In this document: in pieces, positions 14,375 through 25,652 of the stretch
Position numbering within the stretch: position 1 is the first letter of the stretch
Layout: the number at the start of each line of letters is the position of its first letter
Assembly (NCBI RefSeq): GCF_000722635.1
Contig: NZ_JOKH01000002.1
Location: 180,731 to 244,730, forward strand
Origin: Endozoicomonas numazuensis
Lineage (GTDB): Bacteria; Pseudomonadota; Gammaproteobacteria; Pseudomonadales; Endozoicomonadaceae
Length of the DNA stretch: 64,000 nucleotides
Direction of reading: 5' to 3'
The notes under the pieces: model-generated
What the model was told of the DNA's origin: nothing
Database searches by the model: none
Seen by the model: the letters and a program-made list of their open reading frames with translations, nothing else
Position numbers and translations under genes: made by a program

Positions 14375-17300
14375 TTACTGATACTCTACCTTGGCAGATT
14401 CCTTGCCCAGCCATTGCCTTAAATCCAGCACCAATTCATCACTGGGACTGACATTCCACTGTTCTCCTAACTGAAGACTGGCAGAGGCATCTTCTCGGGA
14501 ATAATTGACCTGTACCGGTAAACGACCCGGGTGTTGACCCAGCAACGTGGACATCTTCGAATGGAAGCTTTTATCTATCTGCAGACTATTGAGATTCACC
14601 TGCAGCCTGCGGGCATAGTAGCTTCGGGCATCGATAAGGTTAAGCGCTTTCTTGGCTCTAACCTTCAGACTCCCAGAGTAATCGTCAAAGCTAACTTCGC
14701 CTTCAAAGACAATCACCGTATCCAATTTAATCAAAGCCTGACACTGCTCATAGACATCTGCAAAGATAGAAACCTCAATCCGGGCGGTACGATCATCTAA
14801 TGTAACAAAGCACATTTTATCGCCACGCTTGTTTTTCATGGTTCTCATGGCCACAACCAATCCTGCAATGTTCTGGCTTTCACCTCTTGCAGGTTGGAGA
14901 TCCCGGATACGATTTCGTATAAAGTGGCGAATTTCCTGCTCATACTCATCGATAGGATGACCCGTCAGATAAAGACCCAGCGTGTCTTTTTCACCGCTCA
15001 GCCTGACTTTGTCGGTCCATTCCTCAACGCGGCCATACTTGTCATAGACATTCTCTTCACCCGCTGGCACCAATGCACCGAATAAATCACCGTGCCCGGA
15101 ATCTAAACTTTTTGCTGCCTGATCAGCCGCTTTAATCGCTTCAGGCTGACTGGATTCCAATACAGCACGATTAAAGTTATATCGGGACTTTTTACCCGGT
15201 ACCGGGCCTAACAAGTCTACTGCGCCTGATCGAATCAGAGCTTCGAGAACCCGTTTATTGATACTCTTGGCATCAACCCGCTCACAGAAATCAAACAGAT
15301 CCTTGAAAGCACCTCCTGACTTTCTGGCCTCAACGATTGACTCAATAGGGCCCTCTCCTACCCCTTTAATGGCACCCAAGCCATAAACAATATGCCCATC
15401 ATCGTTAACACCGAACATATAGTCACCGCTGTTTACATCCGGCGGCAATACTGTGAGCTCCATCTCTCGGCACTCTTCTATGAACGTCACAACCTTATCG
15501 GTATTCTGCATATCTGAACTCATTACTGCTGCCATGAATTCAGCAGGATAATGAGCCTTCAACCAAAGAGTCTGATAAGAGACCAGAGCATAGGCCGCTG
15601 AGTGAGACTTGTTAAAACCATACCCGGCAAACTTTTCAACCAGGTCAAAGATTTTCATGGCCAGCTCGCCATCAATCCCCTGGCTTATAGCCCCCTCTTC
15701 AAAGATCGACCTTTGTTTGGCCATCTCTTCCGGTTTTTTCTTACCCATGGCACGACGCAACATATCCGCCCCACCCAGGGTATAGCCTGCCAACACCTGG
15801 GCAATCTGCATAACCTGCTCCTGATACAGGATAATGCCGTAGGTGGGCTGCAAGATCGGCTGAAGCCACTCATGCTGATACTGAGCATCCGGGTAAGAAA
15901 GCTCTTCACGACCATGCTTTCGATTGATGAAGTTATCTACCATGCCTGACTGCAAGGGGCCAGGACGGAACAGAGCCACCAGAGCGATAATATCTTCAAA
16001 ACAGTCGGGCTGAAGACGCTTGATCAGGTCTTTCATACCCCTGGACTCGAGCTGGAATACAGCGGTAGTCTCAGCTCGCTTCAACATGTCGTAGGAGTAC
16101 TTGTCCTCGAGATCAATCATCATGATATCGAGTTCATCCTCACCGCGCTGCTGACGGCGAGGGTTGATCATTTTCAGCGCCCAATCAATGATGGTCAGTG
16201 TTCTCAGCCCCAGGAAGTCAAACTTCACCAGACCTGCAGACTCCACATCATTCTTATCAAACTGAGTAACAACACTACCACCGCTCTCATCACAATAAAG
16301 CGGGGCAAAATCTGTCAGTTTGGTGGGTGCTATAACAACGCCACCGGCATGCTTACCGACGTTCCGGGTAACCCCTTCAAGTTTGAGGGCCATCTCCCAG
16401 ATTTCTTTACCATCCTCATCGACCTCAAGGAAATCCCTGATCATGGCCTCTTGCTCAAACGCCTTGCTCAGAGTCATGCCAATTTCGAAAGGAATCATTT
16501 TCGAGAGCCGATCTGCCAGTCCGTAGGACTTGCCCTGAACCCTGGCAACATCTCTGACCACCGCTTTAGCGGCCATGGTTCCGAAAGTGATAATCTGGGA
16601 TACCGCATCACGGCCATAGGTTCGAGCCACGTAATCGATGACCTTGTCACGCCCATCCATACAAAAATCGACATCAAAGTCAGGCATGGATACCCGTTCA
16701 GGATTCAAGAATCGCTCAAACAGAAGATCGTATTGAATGGGATCAAGGTCGGTAATCTTTTGCGCATAAGCCACCAGAGAGCCCGCACCGGAACCACGAC
16801 CAGGCCCTACTGGAATCCCGTTATTCTTTGACCACTGGATAAAGTCCATTACGATCAGAAAATAACCCGGAAATCCCATTTGCAGAATAATGTCCAGCTC
16901 GAAGTCCAGTCGATCACGATAAATCTTCTCTTTACTGGCGTATTCCGGATCCGCAGGATCCAAAATAGACTGAAGGCGATCCGACAATCCGTCATGGGAA
17001 AACTTTCTGAAGAAATCATCCATTGTCATCCCGTCAGGGATAGGGAATTCCGGTAAAAAATACTCCCCCAGGTGAACATAAACCGAACAGCGTCGGGCGA
17101 TTTCAACTGAATTCTCAAGCGCTTCCGGGATATCAGAGAAGAGTTCGCACATCTCTTCTTCCGATTTCAGATACTGCTCTTCGCTATAACGTTTGACCCG
17201 TCGCGGATCATCCAGAGCCGAACTTTCACCAATACAGACTCGAGCTTCATGAGCCTCAAAGTCTTCTCTCTTGATAAACATGACATCATTGGTCGCCACA

Positions 17301-17884
17301 ACCGGGCAAGCATATCGCTCAGCAAGGGCGACAGAACCATGAAGACAGGCCTCATCACCTGCCCGGGAAGTTCTGTGAAGCTCAAGGTAATACCTGCCCG
17401 GAAAAGCCTCCATCCATTCAGTCAACAATTCTCCAGCCAGCTCCTCATTGCCACTGAGAATCGCCTGCCCCACATCACCCTCTTTAGCACCGGAAAGGGC
17501 TATCAAACCTTCAGATTTCTCCTTCACCCACTCTCTTTTAACAATTGCTTTTCCATGAACCTGATTCTCCAGAAAAGACTGGGAAATCAGCTCTGTGAGG
17601 TTTCTATATCCTTTTGCATTCATAGAAAGCAACACAAGTCTGACTGGCTCTTGTGCCGGATCAGAATGGGTGACCCAGAGATCAGCACCACTGATAGGCT
17701 TGATGCCCGCACCCTGAGCACCGTTATAAAATTTTACCAGTGAGCAGAGGTTTGACTGATCAGTAACAGCCACTGCAGGAATCCCCTGGTCTGCAACTGT
17801 CTTGATCAAAGGTTTGATGCGAACCAGACCATCGCTCAGGGAAAATTCTGAATGGAGTCTCAGGTGTATGAAACGTGCAGGCAT
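14375..17884 (-). CDS. dnaE: DNA polymerase III subunit alpha
   Basis: Catalytic subunit of the replicative polymerase. The PHP domain starts at once with [15 protein letters not shown]. The polymerase core holds [13 protein letters not shown], with the catalytic aspartates in PDFDVDF (about residues 400-406). The helix-hairpin-helix region, the OB-fold ([26 protein letters not shown]) and a C-terminal tau-binding region follow. Length 1169 is close to the E. coli enzyme (1160). The order rnhB-dnaE-accA is the conserved gammaproteobacterial one. The 207-base spacer to rnhB contains a possible weak terminator, so dnaE may also have its own promoter. Confidence 0.98.
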   Translation of the reverse strand: MPARFIHLRLHSEFSLSDGLVRIKPLIKTVADQGIPAVAVTDQSNLCSLVKFYNGAQGAGIKPISGADLWVTHSDPAQEPVRLVLLSMNAKGYRNLTELISQSFLENQVHGKAIVKREWVKEKSEGLIALSGAKEGDVGQAILSGNEELAGELLTEWMEAFPGRYYLELHRTSRAGDEACLHGSVALAERYACPVVATNDVMFIKREDFEAHEARVCIGESSALDDPRRVKRYSEEQYLKSEEEMCELFSDIPEALENSVEIARRCSVYVHLGEYFLPEFPIPDGMTMDDFFRKFSHDGLSDRLQSILDPADPEYASKEKIYRDRLDFELDIILQMGFPGYFLIVMDFIQWSKNNGIPVGPGRGSGAGSLVAYAQKITDLDPIQYDLLFERFLNPERVSMPDFDVDFCMDGRDKVIDYVARTYGRDAVSQIITFGTMAAKAVVRDVARVQGKSYGLADRLSKMIPFEIGMTLSKAFEQEAMIRDFLEVDEDGKEIWEMALKLEGVTRNVGKHAGGVVIAPTKLTDFAPLYCDESGGSVVTQFDKNDVESAGLVKFDFLGLRTLTIIDWALKMINPRRQQRGEDELDIMMIDLEDKYSYDMLKRAETTAVFQLESRGMKDLIKRLQPDCFEDIIALVALFRPGPLQSGMVDNFINRKHGREELSYPDAQYQHEWLQPILQPTYGIILYQEQVMQIAQVLAGYTLGGADMLRRAMGKKKPEEMAKQRSIFEEGAISQGIDGELAMKIFDLVEKFAGYGFNKSHSAAYALVSYQTLWLKAHYPAEFMAAVMSSDMQNTDKVVTFIEECREMELTVLPPDVNSGDYMFGVNDDGHIVYGLGAIKGVGEGPIESIVEARKSGGAFKDLFDFCERVDAKSINKRVLEALIRSGAVDLLGPVPGKKSRYNFNRAVLESSQPEAIKAADQAAKSLDSGHGDLFGALVPAGEENVYDKYGRVEEWTDKVRLSGEKDTLGLYLTGHPIDEYEQEIRHFIRNRIRDLQPARGESQNIAGLVVAMRTMKNKRGDKMCFVTLDDRTARIEVSIFADVYEQCQALIKLDTVIVFEGEVSFDDYSGSLKVRAKKALNLIDARSYYARRLQVNLNSLQIDKSFHSKMSTLLGQHPGRLPVQVNYSREDASASLQLGEQWNVSPSDELVLDLRQWLGKESAKVEYQ

Positions 17885-18018
17885 GAGAGAAGGTAGACCA
17901 ACTAAAGGGAATCCTTAATTTTAACAACAGAGCTCCGAAATCTGCCAGCCCTGTGTTTCCAAGAAAGGATATTTAAACAGTAAACAACCATAAATCATGA
18001 TTACCAACCCATAAGAAA

Positions 18019-18052
18019 GCCCTGCTGGAATAAAAAACCATTAAAACAGGGC
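18019..18052 (-). terminator. Possible weak terminator after rnhB
   Basis: GCCCTG at 18019-18024 pairs with CAGGGC at 18047-18052 around an AT-rich loop of 22 bases. On the minus strand TTTCTTA follows. The stem is short and the loop long, so it may only attenuate reading into dnaE. Confidence 0.35.
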
Positions 18053-18091
18053 CCAAAGGAAGAAATTCATACTAAAAAACCGGGTATCAAC

Positions 18092-18718
18092 TTATGAATG
18101 TTCCACAGAAGCAGCCAACAATGCTTCACGCACCGGCTTGAATGATCGACGATGAATAGGCGTTGCTCCCAACTTTTTCAGCGCATCCATATGGACCTTG
18201 GTAGGATAACCTTTATGACCACCTATCCCATAGCCAGGGTACAACTTCTCCAGCTCAACCATTTCGCGATCACGAGTAACTTTTGCAAGGATTGATGCCG
18301 CACCAATTTCAGCTACACGGCCATCCCCTTTTATTACGGCTTCAGCAGGGCAAGGGAGATCAGGACAGCGATTCCCATCGATTAACGCCAAATCAGGTTT
18401 TATAGAGAGCCCCGCAACAGCCCTTTGCATAGCAAGCATGGTGGCATGGAGAATATTGAGTTCATCAATTTCGTCGACTTCCGCTCTCCCTAGTGACCAC
18501 GACAGCGCCTTCTCTTTAATTTCATCAAAGAGCTCATCTCGCCTTTTTTCAGACAGCTTCTTGGAATCATTCAAACCCGCTATGGGGTTTTCCGGATCCA
18601 GTATCACGGCGGCTGTTACGACCGGCCCACAAAGCGGACCACGACCTACTTCATCGACACCACATACCCGGGAAAAAGCTTCGGGGACAGCAAACAAATC
18701 CATTTCATTTTGTTGCAT
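18092..18718 (-). CDS. rnhB: Ribonuclease HII
   Basis: Cleaves the RNA strand of RNA-DNA hybrids and excises misincorporated ribonucleotides. The catalytic motif [14 protein letters not shown] supplies the first Asp-Glu pair. [12 protein letters not shown] and the [14 protein letters not shown] segment supply the remaining acidic residues. Length 208 is typical. The ATG at 18718 sits inside the last 14 bases of lpxB and is preceded by GGAAAG at good spacing, which favours it over the in-frame ATG five codons later. Confidence 0.97.
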   Translation of the reverse strand: MQQNEMDLFAVPEAFSRVCGVDEVGRGPLCGPVVTAAVILDPENPIAGLNDSKKLSEKRRDELFDEIKEKALSWSLGRAEVDEIDELNILHATMLAMQRAVAGLSIKPDLALIDGNRCPDLPCPAEAVIKGDGRVAEIGAASILAKVTRDREMVELEKLYPGYGIGGHKGYPTKVHMDALKKLGATPIHRRSFKPVREALLAASVEHS

Positions 18719-19862
18719 CGTACTTTCCTACTACTGACATAATCGCCTGATACGCCAGAGCACTGGCATCTCGCTTAAGCGTTTTATGAATCTCTGTAAA
18801 TTCCTGAACCAGATGACTTCGCCACTCCTCATCATCAAGCGCTCTGGACATGGCCTCATAAAGCTTTTCCGGAGTTGCATCATTCTGCAACAACTCGGGC
18901 ACACAGGGCTTACTTGCCAATAAATTAGGCAGACCAACATGCTCGACCTTTACCAGACGGCTGAGTATTGAGTAACTCAGGGAGGCCATTCGGTAACTGA
19001 TCACCATAGGTCTTTTATGCAAGGCTGCTTCTAGCGTTGCTGTTCCCGATGCAATCAAAATAGCATTCGCTGCAGCCATCATCTGTGAGGCTTTACCCAC
19101 AGCAACCGTCACATCCAAATCCGAATAACTTTCCAGCATGGGTAACAGCTGTAATTTTCGTTTTTCACTGGCACAGGGCATCAGAAATCGAATGTCAGGA
19201 TGATCTTTCTTCAATAAACGTGCTGTTTGCAAAAACAGATCACCCAAACGAGCCACTTCAGCTTTACGACTGCCGGGTAATAACGCAACAATTGCCCCCT
19301 TCTCCTCAATACCAAGGGAGCGACGGGCCTCTGAAGAATCCGGACTCCATGCCACCTGATCAGCCAGAGGATGACCGACAAAAGTGACTGGAACGCCATG
19401 CCCCTGATAATAATCAGCCTCAAAGGGCAGCAATGCCAGCATATGATCAACTGAGCGCCTTATTTTTTTCAGGCGTCCCTCTCTCCATGCCCAGACCTGC
19501 GGACTCACATAATGAACAGTGGGAATCTGATTGGATTTCAGGAATTTTTCTAAAGGAAGGTTAAAGTCAGGTGCATCTATTCCAATAAAGACATCCGGCT
19601 TTTCAGACACAAAGGCTTCTTTAAGCTGTTTACGAATGCCAAGCAGTTCTTTCAGCCGGCCCAGAACCTCAACAAGCCCCATCACCGAAAGTCTTTCCAT
19701 AGGAAAAAGACTTTCAAACCCCTCAGCTATCATCATCGGGCCACCGATACCGTAGCACCGGGCATCAGGATGATGGACTTTGATCTCCCTGATCAGGGCT
19801 GCTCCCAGGATATCACCAGAGGCCTCCCCGGCCACCAGAGCAAATGACAGTGTTCTGGACAT
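18705..19862 (-). CDS. lpxB: Lipid-A-disaccharide synthase
   Basis: Peripheral membrane glycosyltransferase (family GT19) that joins UDP-2,3-diacylglucosamine to lipid X, giving the tetraacyl disaccharide of lipid [50 protein letters not shown] and LPGSRKAEV are diagnostic. Length 385 is typical. It overlaps rnhB by 14 bases downstream. A 121-base spacer separates it from lpxA, wider than in E. coli, where the genes abut. Confidence 0.97.
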   Translation of the reverse strand: MSRTLSFALVAGEASGDILGAALIREIKVHHPDARCYGIGGPMMIAEGFESLFPMERLSVMGLVEVLGRLKELLGIRKQLKEAFVSEKPDVFIGIDAPDFNLPLEKFLKSNQIPTVHYVSPQVWAWREGRLKKIRRSVDHMLALLPFEADYYQGHGVPVTFVGHPLADQVAWSPDSSEARRSLGIEEKGAIVALLPGSRKAEVARLGDLFLQTARLLKKDHPDIRFLMPCASEKRKLQLLPMLESYSDLDVTVAVGKASQMMAAANAILIASGTATLEAALHKRPMVISYRMASLSYSILSRLVKVEHVGLPNLLASKPCVPELLQNDATPEKLYEAMSRALDDEEWRSHLVQEFTEIHKTLKRDASALAYQAIMSVVGKYDATK

Positions 19863-19983
19863 TCCTATTTATTCACCTTTGAAGAGGCAGGACACCCCTG
19901 CAACTACCACCAGTGAACCGCTGGAAAAGTCGAAAGTAAAGACGGGATCAGAGGTGGCAGACAGGAAGAAGTGATTGAATCGA

Positions 19984-20799
19984 TCAGCGAGTGATGCCGC
20001 GAGTTGACGCTCTGAGAGAATCAATCAACAGCTCAATCTCAGGCTGTTTTTCCATAGACTCAAGTCGACCAAGCGCTTCGCTGGTTCGCAAGCCTTGTCT
20101 ATAGATCAACTTATAGCACTGTCGCAATTCACGAATCAGCTCCGGGCTATAACCACGACGCCTCATTCCCTCAAAATTCATACCGTGCGCCTTGGCCGGA
20201 TTACCACTGACCATAACAAATGCAGGTACATCTTTAAATATGGCGGTATGAGCAGCGCTCATACTGTAATCACCAATGACACAGAATTGATGAACCGTAG
20301 TAAATCCACCAAGAATAACGCCGTCTCCAACTCTCACATGCCCTGCTAGAGTCGCGTTATTGGCCATGATAATGTTGCTGCCGACAATGCAGTCATGAGC
20401 AACGTGAACATAGGCCATCAACAGATTGTTACTGCCTATTTTGGTGATCGAAGTATCCTGAGTGGTACCACGATGAATCGTGCAACCTTCCCGGATAACA
20501 TTATTGTCGCCAATCTCGAGCCAGGTAGTCTCTCCCGCATACTTCAGATCCTGACAATCTTCACCGACGCTAGCGAACTGAAATATACGGTTATTTCTGC
20601 CAATTCTGGTATGCCCTTTGATGACTACATGAGCATTAATTTCTGTTCCAGAGTCAATTTCAACATTTGCGCCAATAACGGCATAGGGTCCGACCTTTAC
20701 GTCCGGCGCCAGGACAGCACTCGGATCGATGATTGCTGTTGGATGAATCAATTCATCACGAACAACATTTGATTCTTGGCTGGAACGGGAATCAATCAA
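19984..20799 (-). CDS. lpxA: Acyl-ACP--UDP-N-acetylglucosamine O-acyltransferase
   Basis: First enzyme of lipid A synthesis, adding a 3-hydroxyacyl chain to UDP-GlcNAc. It is a left-handed beta-helix of hexapeptide repeats. MAYVHVAHDCIVG holds the catalytic His, and the C-terminal helical domain includes GMRRRGYSPELIRELRQCYKLIY. The start is a TTG at 20799 with AGGAA eight bases upstream, two bases after the fabZ stop. The N-terminal extension of about 15 residues accounts for the 271-residue length against 262 in E. coli; a shorter start cannot be excluded. Confidence 0.95.
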   Translation of the reverse strand: MIDSRSSQESNVVRDELIHPTAIIDPSAVLAPDVKVGPYAVIGANVEIDSGTEINAHVVIKGHTRIGRNNRIFQFASVGEDCQDLKYAGETTWLEIGDNNVIREGCTIHRGTTQDTSITKIGSNNLLMAYVHVAHDCIVGSNIIMANNATLAGHVRVGDGVILGGFTTVHQFCVIGDYSMSAAHTAIFKDVPAFVMVSGNPAKAHGMNFEGMRRRGYSPELIRELRQCYKLIYRQGLRTSEALGRLESMEKQPEIELLIDSLRASTRGITR

Positions 20800-20801
20800 G
20801 A

Positions 20802-21242
20802 CTATAGTTCCTTTCTTGCACAGGTTATTTCAGCAGAGCAAGCTATCTTACCATCAACCTGTCCTTCACAGGAAAATTTCCAGATATTTCTTTTCATGGC
20901 TACGAACTCAGCCCTGAGTATTACCTGGTCACCAGGGACAACAGGGCGACGAAAGCGGACTTTATCAGCACCTGCAAAGTAGTAGATACTATTGTCTTCT
21001 TCCTGTCTCACCTTCATCTGATAACCAAGAATACCTGCAGCCTGAGCCATAGACTCAATCAACAAAACACCTGGCATAACAGGGTGATCAGGAAAGTGCC
21101 CGGTAAATTGAGGTTCATTAGCCGTAATATTTTTGAGGCATTCAATGATGTTTTTCTCAAGATCCACAGCTATCACTCTGTCGACCAGAAGAAAGGGATA
21201 GCGATGAGCCAAAATAGACTGGATCTCCTCAATATTGATCAT
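20802..21242 (-). CDS. fabZ: 3-hydroxyacyl-ACP dehydratase FabZ
   Basis: Dehydrates 3-hydroxyacyl-ACP in fatty acid elongation and competes with LpxA for 3-hydroxymyristoyl-ACP. The hot-dog fold signature [11 protein letters not shown] is followed by [20 protein letters not shown], which carries the catalytic His and Glu. The start at MINIEEI (21242) gives 146 residues as in the family. The open frame extends 25 codons further to 21317, but that extension has no family resemblance. The stop is two bases before the lpxA TTG. Confidence 0.96.
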   Translation of the reverse strand: MINIEEIQSILAHRYPFLLVDRVIAVDLEKNIIECLKNITANEPQFTGHFPDHPVMPGVLLIESMAQAAGILGYQMKVRQEEDNSIYYFAGADKVRFRRPVVPGDQVILRAEFVAMKRNIWKFSCEGQVDGKIACSAEITCARKEL

Positions 21243-21409
21243 GCAACTGAACTCAACAAGGTTATCAGTAAAGATTCGAAAATCATCAACCACAGGCGTA
21301 ATGCTGGCATTGAACACTCACCTCAATACAACAAAAGGCTGGTAATCCAGCCTTTAAGTACTATGAACCTATTGAACAGAACGAACAAACGAGTTCAAAA
21401 TACACTCTG

Positions 21410-22438
21410 CTAATCATCAAGCCGACGCTCACATTGCTTCAGCCGTTTAGCCATATCATCCAGCTTCCTGAAGCGCACAGCGTTCTTACGCCACTCACCC
21501 GCTTCCATAATTCCAGTTCCAGAAGCATAAGCACCGGGCCGAGTGATTGACTTGGTCACCATCGCCATACCTGACAAATGGACGTGATCAGCAATAGTGA
21601 TATGGCCTGCAAGCCCGGCAGCACCCGCAATAGTGCAATATTCACCCACTTTTGTACTTCCGGAGATACCCACATTAGCTGCAATGGCCGTATGCTTACC
21701 AATTACAACATTATGTGCCACCTGAACAAGGTTATCGATCCTGACGCCATCATGAATAACCGTGTCGCCCAGCGCGCCACGATCAATACAGGTACAGGAA
21801 CCAATCTCCACGTCATTACCAATAACGACACCACCTATCTGGGCAATTTTGTGCCACTGACCATCGGAACGGGCATTACCAAAACCATCTGCACCAATAA
21901 CAGCATTGGCATGAATAATACTGCGCTCCCCCATGAAGACACCGTGGCACACAGTAACATTCCGACAGATATGGCTGCCTGCCCCGATCACAGAATCATG
22001 CCCGATAATCGCACCGGCATCTATTCTGACATTTTCAGAAACCTGTACTCCAGACTCAACCACTACCCCTGGACCAATAGCAGCGGTAGGATGAATCTGA
22101 GCATCTGGAGCAATCACTGCGGTTGGGTGTACACCTTCTGGCTGCCCCATATCTCCATCAAACAGATGAGAGAGAGTGGCATACCCCAAATAAGGGTTTT
22201 CGAGAATCAATGCATTTCCAGTCCAGGCTTCTGCCTGAACCGGAGTCAAAATGACCGCACTGGCCCCCGTACTTTCCAGATAACGCGCATAAGCAGGATT
22301 AGCCAGGAAAGCCAGCTCTCCGGTTATCGCGTCCTGTAAGGTATTTAAACCAGAGATCTGCTCCCCTGCATCACCCTTAAGCTCAGCACCTACCTTGTCA
22401 GCCAGTTCAGACAAGGTATAGGAAAAAGACTGCATCAT
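21410..22438 (-). CDS. lpxD: UDP-3-O-(3-hydroxymyristoyl)glucosamine N-acyltransferase
   Basis: Third lipid A step, adding the N-linked 3-hydroxyacyl chain. The N-terminal uridine-binding domain includes SGLNTLQDAITGELAFL. A long hexapeptide-repeat beta-helix follows, with the catalytic-His segment NLVQVAHNVVIG and IGADGFGNA. Length 342 is typical, and the C-terminal helix RKLDDMAKRLKQCERRL is of the usual kind. It starts three bases after the skp stop. The 167 bases to fabZ hold no gene. Confidence 0.97.
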   Translation of the reverse strand: MMQSFSYTLSELADKVGAELKGDAGEQISGLNTLQDAITGELAFLANPAYARYLESTGASAVILTPVQAEAWTGNALILENPYLGYATLSHLFDGDMGQPEGVHPTAVIAPDAQIHPTAAIGPGVVVESGVQVSENVRIDAGAIIGHDSVIGAGSHICRNVTVCHGVFMGERSIIHANAVIGADGFGNARSDGQWHKIAQIGGVVIGNDVEIGSCTCIDRGALGDTVIHDGVRIDNLVQVAHNVVIGKHTAIAANVGISGSTKVGEYCTIAGAAGLAGHITIADHVHLSGMAMVTKSITRPGAYASGTGIMEAGEWRKNAVRFRKLDDMAKRLKQCERRLDD

Positions 22439-22441
22439 CGA

Positions 22442-22945
22442 TTACTTCAACTTGTTCATACGCTCAATCACCTTTCTGGTGATATCAAATTCAGGTTTAA
22501 CAAAACGAACCGCGCCACGCTCCAGCACCAGATCATAGTTCAGTTCTTTAGAAACCTCATCAATGGCTTTTTCAAGCTTTGGTCTCATCTTGCCCAGCTC
22601 AGCCTGATCAGAACGAGCTTTCTCACCTCTCAACTGACGATCTTGCAGCTGAAGGTCTTCAAACTTACGCTTGATTTCAAGCTGACGGTTCTCGCGCTGT
22701 CCGTCTGTCAGTGTTGGACCATCTTTCTTAAGCTTTTGTTCCAGTCCTTTAATATCATCTTGAAGCGCTTTTAATTGCTTTATTTTTGGAGCAAACATCT
22801 TCTCAGCTTCTTTGGCATACTTTTTGGCAGAGTCTGACTCCAGTACAGCCATTTCTGAGTCGACTACTGCAATCTTTTGTGCCTGAGCCAGTGGAGATAA
22901 TAGCAACAGAGCTACAAACGCCAGTTTGATCGATTTCAAGTTCAT
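22442..22945 (-). CDS. skp: Periplasmic chaperone Skp/OmpH
   Basis: Periplasmic holdase for unfolded outer-membrane proteins, trimeric with coiled-coil tentacles. A signal peptide (KSIKLAFVALLLLSPLAQAQ) precedes KIAVVDSEMAVLESDSAKKY. A charged coiled coil of about 80 residues follows, then the YDLVLERGAVRFV segment typical of OmpH. The start is uncertain. The ATG at 22945 is only one base from AGGAG, whereas the TTG two codons on (22939) is seven bases from it and would begin the signal peptide at KSIKL. Upstream bamA and downstream lpxD match the usual order. Confidence 0.92.
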   Translation of the reverse strand: MNLKSIKLAFVALLLLSPLAQAQKIAVVDSEMAVLESDSAKKYAKEAEKMFAPKIKQLKALQDDIKGLEQKLKKDGPTLTDGQRENRQLEIKRKFEDLQLQDRQLRGEKARSDQAELGKMRPKLEKAIDEVSKELNYDLVLERGAVRFVKPEFDITRKVIERMNKLK

Positions 22946-23289
22946 TCTCCTGAATAAAAAATGTAAAGTCCAAGCCTGAGCATACAACTATAAGCCAGAA
23001 ACCACCTAAAGCCTGAAACACCCACCTATGTGCTTGAGGTATCTTCGGAGTTCCCACTCAGCAGCACGCGAGATTGGCCTCATTATAATGAAAAGACACT
23101 ATATCGCATCTATTTAATGCTGCACTGCCTTTAAAGAATCCGTAAACATTGAACCCTTCCACCTGATAACCCAAAGCTGACTCATTACCATAAATAGCAC
23201 TAAAGTCCAAAAGCTCTGAATCAAGAGAGAAATCAAGGGGAAGCAAAACAAGTGCTGACCAGGATAGACCTGGCCAGCATTGATGCTTT
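22946..23289. other. bamA-skp spacer, 344 bases
   Basis: No gene supported; a 62-codon minus frame at 23058-23246 lacks support. The bamA-proximal end holds the hairpin described at 23239-23279. The remainder presumably carries a promoter for skp-lpxD-fabZ-lpxA, not identified by eye. Confidence 0.5.
23239..23279 (-). terminator. Candidate terminator after bamA
   Basis: On the minus strand TGCTGGCCAGG (23279-23269) pairs with CCTGGTCAGCA (23263-23253) through a five-base loop, with one G-T mismatch-type pair, followed by CTTGTTTTG. The stem is strong and the T tract imperfect. Confidence 0.6.
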
Positions 23290-25605
23290 TTAGAAAGGTG
23301 TACCCAGAGAGAACTGGAATACCTGAGTCTGATCTTCGCCTTTCGGATTCAGAGCTTTGGCCAGACTGAAAGTCAAAGGACCCAGCGGAGTAATCCAGGT
23401 CAGGCCAATACCAGCACTGTAACGTAGCTCTGCGAAATCAGGGTTTGAACAGTCCTTGATATCGCCACTGGGGCAGCTGGTATCAAAAACATTACCAAAA
23501 TCAAAGAACAAGCTGGTTCTTAGTGAACGCTGATCTTTTACGAAAGGTAATGGGAAGAGAATTTCAGCGGTACCCTCAATAACAAGGTCACCACCGATAG
23601 AGTTATAGTCACTATCATTCTTCTCCTTAGCTTTTGGTCCCAGAGAGTTATCCTTGTAGCCCCGGACAGAACCAAAACCACCGGCGTAAAAATGCTCAAA
23701 GAATGGGATATCGGTTGTATCACCATAAGCACCGATATAACCAATTCGTGTCGACACTCGTCCGGTTAATGACTGAGTAATAGGCTGAAAGTACTGACCA
23801 CGATAAACCAGCTTATAGAAACTGACATCTGAACCAGGAATAGTCACCTGAGCAGATGCACTCTGCGAGTAACCACGTGTGGGCAACAAACCCCGGTTAA
23901 GCTCACTCTCAGACCAGCCCAGTGTAGCCTTCAGATTGGTGAAGTTATCGCCATTATTCTTCAGATAATCCAGAATGTAATCCGGTGTATCAGTACCCGT
24001 TTTAATACTGGTAGCGTCCACACCTAATCCCATACTGATGGACTGCGTTTCTGAAATCGGGTAGCCAAAGTTGACATTAGCACCGGTAGTATCAGCAGCG
24101 TAGTTTGAAATATCAGTATTGCTGTAATCGTATGAACGGTGAAATACGCTAAACCCACGACTCACACCATCTACCGTGTAATAAGGGTCGGTGAAGCTGA
24201 AATTATAGAGCTGACTGACATCACTCTTGTTGAGTCCAACCGAAACCTTGTTACCTGTTCCAAGGAAGTTATTCTGACTCACAGAGCCACCCAACAACAG
24301 ACCATCGGATTGAGAGTAACCAACACTAGCAGTAATACTGCCAGAAGGCTGTTCTTCAACGGTATAATTCACATCAATCTGATCACTGGTTCCAGGAACC
24401 GGCGGCGTTTCCACATTAACTTCTTTGAAGTAACCCAGCCGCTCTAGACGTACTTTAGACTGCTCAATTTTCTGACTGTTTGCAGAGGCTCCTTCCATCT
24501 GACGCATTTCACGACGCAGAACCTCATCTTCCGTTTTCGTGTTACCAGAGAAATTAATTCTACGAACATAAGCACGTTTGCCAGGATCAACAAAGAATGT
24601 CAGCGAGACGGTTTTCTTTTCATGATCCGGAGTAGGAATACCTGTTACGTTGGCAAAGGTATAACCTTCATTACCCAAACGTCTGCTAAGAATTTCTTCG
24701 GTCGTCGTAATAACCCTGCGGGAAAAGACTTGCTCAGGCTTGGCCAACAATAATCTTTCCGCTTCATCTTCAGGGATTATCAGATCACCCGCCAGCTTAA
24801 CATCGCTAACCGTATATTTATCACCTTCATCAATGTTGACTGTGATAAACACGCTCTGCTTGTCAGGACTGATTGAAACCTGAGTAGAACGAATACTGAA
24901 ATTAATATAACCACGATCAAGATAATAAGAGCGCAAGCGCTCCAGATCACCTGACAGTTTTTCTCTGGAATATTTGTCGCTGGAGCCAAAAAAGGAGAAC
25001 CACCCGGACTCTTTCAGCTCAAACAGATCAACCACATCTTCCTGAGGAAACACAGAATTACCAACAACATTAATATGCTGAATGGTGGCAACCTTGCCTT
25101 CTTTAACATTAATGGTCAGTTTGATTCGGTTACGAGGCTGGGCTTCAACGTCAGCAGTAATACTGGCTCCATATCGCCCCTGGGCAACGTACTGACGCTC
25201 CAGTTCAAGACGAATGGCCTCTAAAGTAGCCTGCTGAAATATCTCGCCCTCAGCCAGACCTGATTTACTCAAGCCCTGTTTGAGATCTTCAGTTTTGATC
25301 GCCTTGTTACCTTTAATAACGATCTCACTGATGGAGGGACGCTCAATAACCGAAATAACCAGAATATCTCCATCTCTGGCCATTTGAATATCTTTGAAAT
25401 ACCCTGTCTGAAACAGGGATTTAGCTGCACTGGAAATCTGCACGGATTCAATATCATCTCCCACCTCAATGGGTAATGAATTAAATACCGTTCCGGCTGA
25501 AACCCTCTGCAGGCCATCAATCCGGATATCAGACACTACAAAAGCGTTGGCGCCTGACGCATAGGCCATTGAGCCAATCAGCAGAGACAACAGTGATCGC
25601 TTCAT
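23290..25605 (-). CDS. bamA: Outer membrane protein assembly factor BamA
   Basis: Omp85-family core of the BAM complex, which inserts beta-barrel proteins into the outer membrane. A signal peptide (MKRSLLSLLIGSMAYASGANA) is followed by five POTRA domains to about residue 420. A 16-strand barrel follows, with the conserved GGFGSVRGYKDNSLGP loop (VRGF/Y motif) and a C-terminal Phe as in outer-membrane beta signals. The ATG at 25605 gives 771 residues; the open frame extends 16 codons upstream but would bury the signal peptide. It follows rseP by 47 bases and precedes the chaperone skp. Confidence 0.97.
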   Translation of the reverse strand: MKRSLLSLLIGSMAYASGANAFVVSDIRIDGLQRVSAGTVFNSLPIEVGDDIESVQISSAAKSLFQTGYFKDIQMARDGDILVISVIERPSISEIVIKGNKAIKTEDLKQGLSKSGLAEGEIFQQATLEAIRLELERQYVAQGRYGASITADVEAQPRNRIKLTINVKEGKVATIQHINVVGNSVFPQEDVVDLFELKESGWFSFFGSSDKYSREKLSGDLERLRSYYLDRGYINFSIRSTQVSISPDKQSVFITVNIDEGDKYTVSDVKLAGDLIIPEDEAERLLLAKPEQVFSRRVITTTEEILSRRLGNEGYTFANVTGIPTPDHEKKTVSLTFFVDPGKRAYVRRINFSGNTKTEDEVLRREMRQMEGASANSQKIEQSKVRLERLGYFKEVNVETPPVPGTSDQIDVNYTVEEQPSGSITASVGYSQSDGLLLGGSVSQNNFLGTGNKVSVGLNKSDVSQLYNFSFTDPYYTVDGVSRGFSVFHRSYDYSNTDISNYAADTTGANVNFGYPISETQSISMGLGVDATSIKTGTDTPDYILDYLKNNGDNFTNLKATLGWSESELNRGLLPTRGYSQSASAQVTIPGSDVSFYKLVYRGQYFQPITQSLTGRVSTRIGYIGAYGDTTDIPFFEHFYAGGFGSVRGYKDNSLGPKAKEKNDSDYNSIGGDLVIEGTAEILFPLPFVKDQRSLRTSLFFDFGNVFDTSCPSGDIKDCSNPDFAELRYSAGIGLTWITPLGPLTFSLAKALNPKGEDQTQVFQFSLGTPF

Positions 25606-25652
25606 GGAATCCGTTCTTAGTCCGTGTTCATCTTTTACTCTGGGTAGTAGCA

